Below are positions 62,347-64,000 of a stretch of 64,000 nucleotides of DNA, one piece after another. This stretch comes from Styela clava. Taxonomy: Eukaryota > Chordata > Ascidiacea > Stolidobranchia > Styelidae. The translations under genes and the position numbers were made by a program. The stretch spans positions 7,564,001 through 7,628,000 of the forward strand of contig NC_135250.1 in NCBI RefSeq assembly GCF_964204865.1, read 5' to 3'. The first letter of the stretch is position 1, and every line of letters starts with the position of its first letter. The notes under the pieces were generated by a model. It was not told the DNA's origin, made no database searches, and saw only the letters and a list, made by a program, of their open reading frames with translations.

Positions 62347-62354
62347 CCGCACAC

Positions 62355-63765
62355 CCGAACGTCGCCTCCAGACGTTCCTCACAAACAAACCGAAATAAAA
62401 GTCATTATCTCTATTGGAATATACATAATAAAACGATCATCAGTTATATATTAATACATAATCATCGATCAGTACAGCGTTACAGCGACGACTAACAATA
62501 TATATATGTGTTAGTCACCATAGAGTCAAACCTGGACAATACATGGAAAAGCAGCGTTCAGGCGCCTTCCATTTATGGCCCACACTTGACAATTATTTAC
62601 AAAATGGTAACAATCAAGGTTAATATTAGTGCAAAAAGGGCAAAGTGCACTTCTATTATAATACGTGGCACTGTAATATAACGTCATAATCATGACGTCA
62701 CTATGTACATAAGCTTAAGTGCTTTTTGATTAGAACATGATTCCAGAATATTACTTCAATATTGAATCATAATAAAAAACATGATTTTCTTTAGCAAAAA
62801 TTTATGTTTTTGCATATTTTGGAATAATTACCTAGAATGTACAATTTAGTACAAATAAATGAAAAGTAAAAAATGTGCTTTATGGGTTGAAAGTCAGAAA
62901 GAATTTACCGCCATTTTTGATCGTTCTTAAAGATTGCGAGAAACAAAGATGGGAAAATATGAAAAGAATACAAATTATTTTCATCAGCAATATTTAGACT
63001 ACCGGTGTCAAAGTTCATATCGGCGGAAATTGATAAAACACTTTGCAGAATGATACTAATCAATTATTACAACATAAAAATCATCAAGTTTACAGTTCGG
63101 AAGCGAAACGAATCCAAATTGTTCAACATTTCAGTAACTTAACAAAAACATGCTAAGACTGTATTGACCAGAAAAAAACAAAGTAGAGTACAAGTTCATA
63201 AACTATGGAGGCTGAATAAATTGGTCTACATTAGTACAGGTGGGTATGTAAGATACAGTATGATAACATAAGTTGGTCATAGTCACAAATGAGTTGATTT
63301 TTAAATTAAGGCAGTGTGAAAAAAGTTCTATAATTGCAAAAAGTTTGTGGATACGAAAAAACTCATGGTAAAGACCGTAATATATGACACTTAATAATTG
63401 ACAATATTGGAAGTGAATGTTTAGCTAATTATCGAATACCCTAAATAAACTGCACCATGAACTGCTTTTCAGCTAGTCATGGAGTGTTTATTACATTTAC
63501 GCATACAGTAATATTTCAAATACGAATAACTCATATTTCATTCAATAACTCATAGATAAAATGTTCTTGAGAATTTCAATTAATTGCCACTAATTTGATA
63601 AGTGTACACAAGAAAATGGAATAGGAACAAACTGTCATAAAATATATTTAGGCATGAACAATACCGCAATGATAATAATAATATGGAAGATGTTACCAAC
63701 CACAATATCAGTTATAACTATTTATGTCAAAGAGTAAATTCATAATGAATGTCCAAACCGCTCTA
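62355..63765. other. AT-rich terminal interval without recognised genes
   Basis: No open frame of note and no recognisable repeat. It could be the 3' UTR of a minus-strand gene beyond the window (minus-strand AATAAA near 63485), but nothing in the window confirms this. Confidence 0.35.
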
Positions 63766-63963
63766 AGGTGTGTACCAGGTTAGGGTTAGGCCATAATTTT
63801 ATTCAAATTTTTATTATTTTAGTTTTATTACGAGTTCAGGGACTGTCTGTGTTATCCAAGTAAAATTCCTCCTTGCCATAGGCATTCAGTATCACAACTT
63901 GATGTAAAATAGGCGAATAAAATTAGTTACTTCCATATTGGTACATATACTTCTAGAGCGCCC
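63766..63963 (+). mobile_element. GGTACTCC-terminus MITE family, copy D
   Basis: Contains GTGTGTACCAGGTTAGGGTT, TTATTACGAGTTCAGGGACT and, at the right end, TATTGGTACATATACTTCTAGAGCGCCC, homologous to copies A and B. The extreme left terminus is diverged. Confidence 0.75.
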
Positions 63964-64000
63964 AAAGTTTTTTCTATAATTAAAGAGCTTACAGCTATAT

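Overview
This is a 64 kb window of an AT-rich animal nuclear genome carrying eight protein-coding genes. Five have GT-AG introns and eukaryotic repeats fill the gaps. Gene content (PTPN3/4, KAT7, RAB34/36, a ZP-domain membrane protein, SLC43) points to a deuterostome-type metazoan. My best inference is a tunicate (ascidian). The reasons are compactness, low GC, the recurring pattern of an AG acceptor just 5' of start codons (as expected with spliced-leader trans-splicing), and a tRNA-derived SINE of a type I associate with ascidians. The species is not proven by the sequence alone.

Layout. 1-1556 (+): C-terminal PDZ and tyrosine-phosphatase part of a PTPN3/PTPN4 gene cut by the window edge. 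6440-8326 (+): intron-free KAT7/HBO1 histone acetyltransferase. 10136-11539 (+): intron-free nine-finger C2H2 protein. 16400-21053 (+): RAB34/RAB36 small GTPase in eight exons. 24187-27041 (-): secreted, heavily glycosylated coiled-coil protein in two exons, unrecognised. 31357-36109 (+): C2H2 transcription factor in seven exons. 39224-46033 (+): ZP-domain/EGF/transmembrane protein in ten exons. 50544-58976 (+): SLC43-type amino-acid transporter in thirteen exons. Every splice phase was checked by hand and each multi-exon model stays open from start to stop.

The gaps and introns hold many small non-autonomous DNA transposons. Several hAT-type elements have intact 8-bp target-site duplications, and in two cases one element sits inside another. 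There is also a probable piggyBac-type element, a five-copy MITE family with GGTACTCC-type termini, a foldback element and a SINE inside RAB34/36 introns, and a 153-bp tandem duplication in an SLC43 intron.

The genes do not form an obvious shared pathway; they look like ordinary neighbours on a chromosome. The two least conventional products are the secreted coiled-coil protein, whose cysteines are often spaced by exact multiples of seven, and the ZP protein, whose EGF-like module lies after the ZP domain and after a furin-type site. I saw no CRISPR array, rRNA gene or convincing functional tRNA gene.
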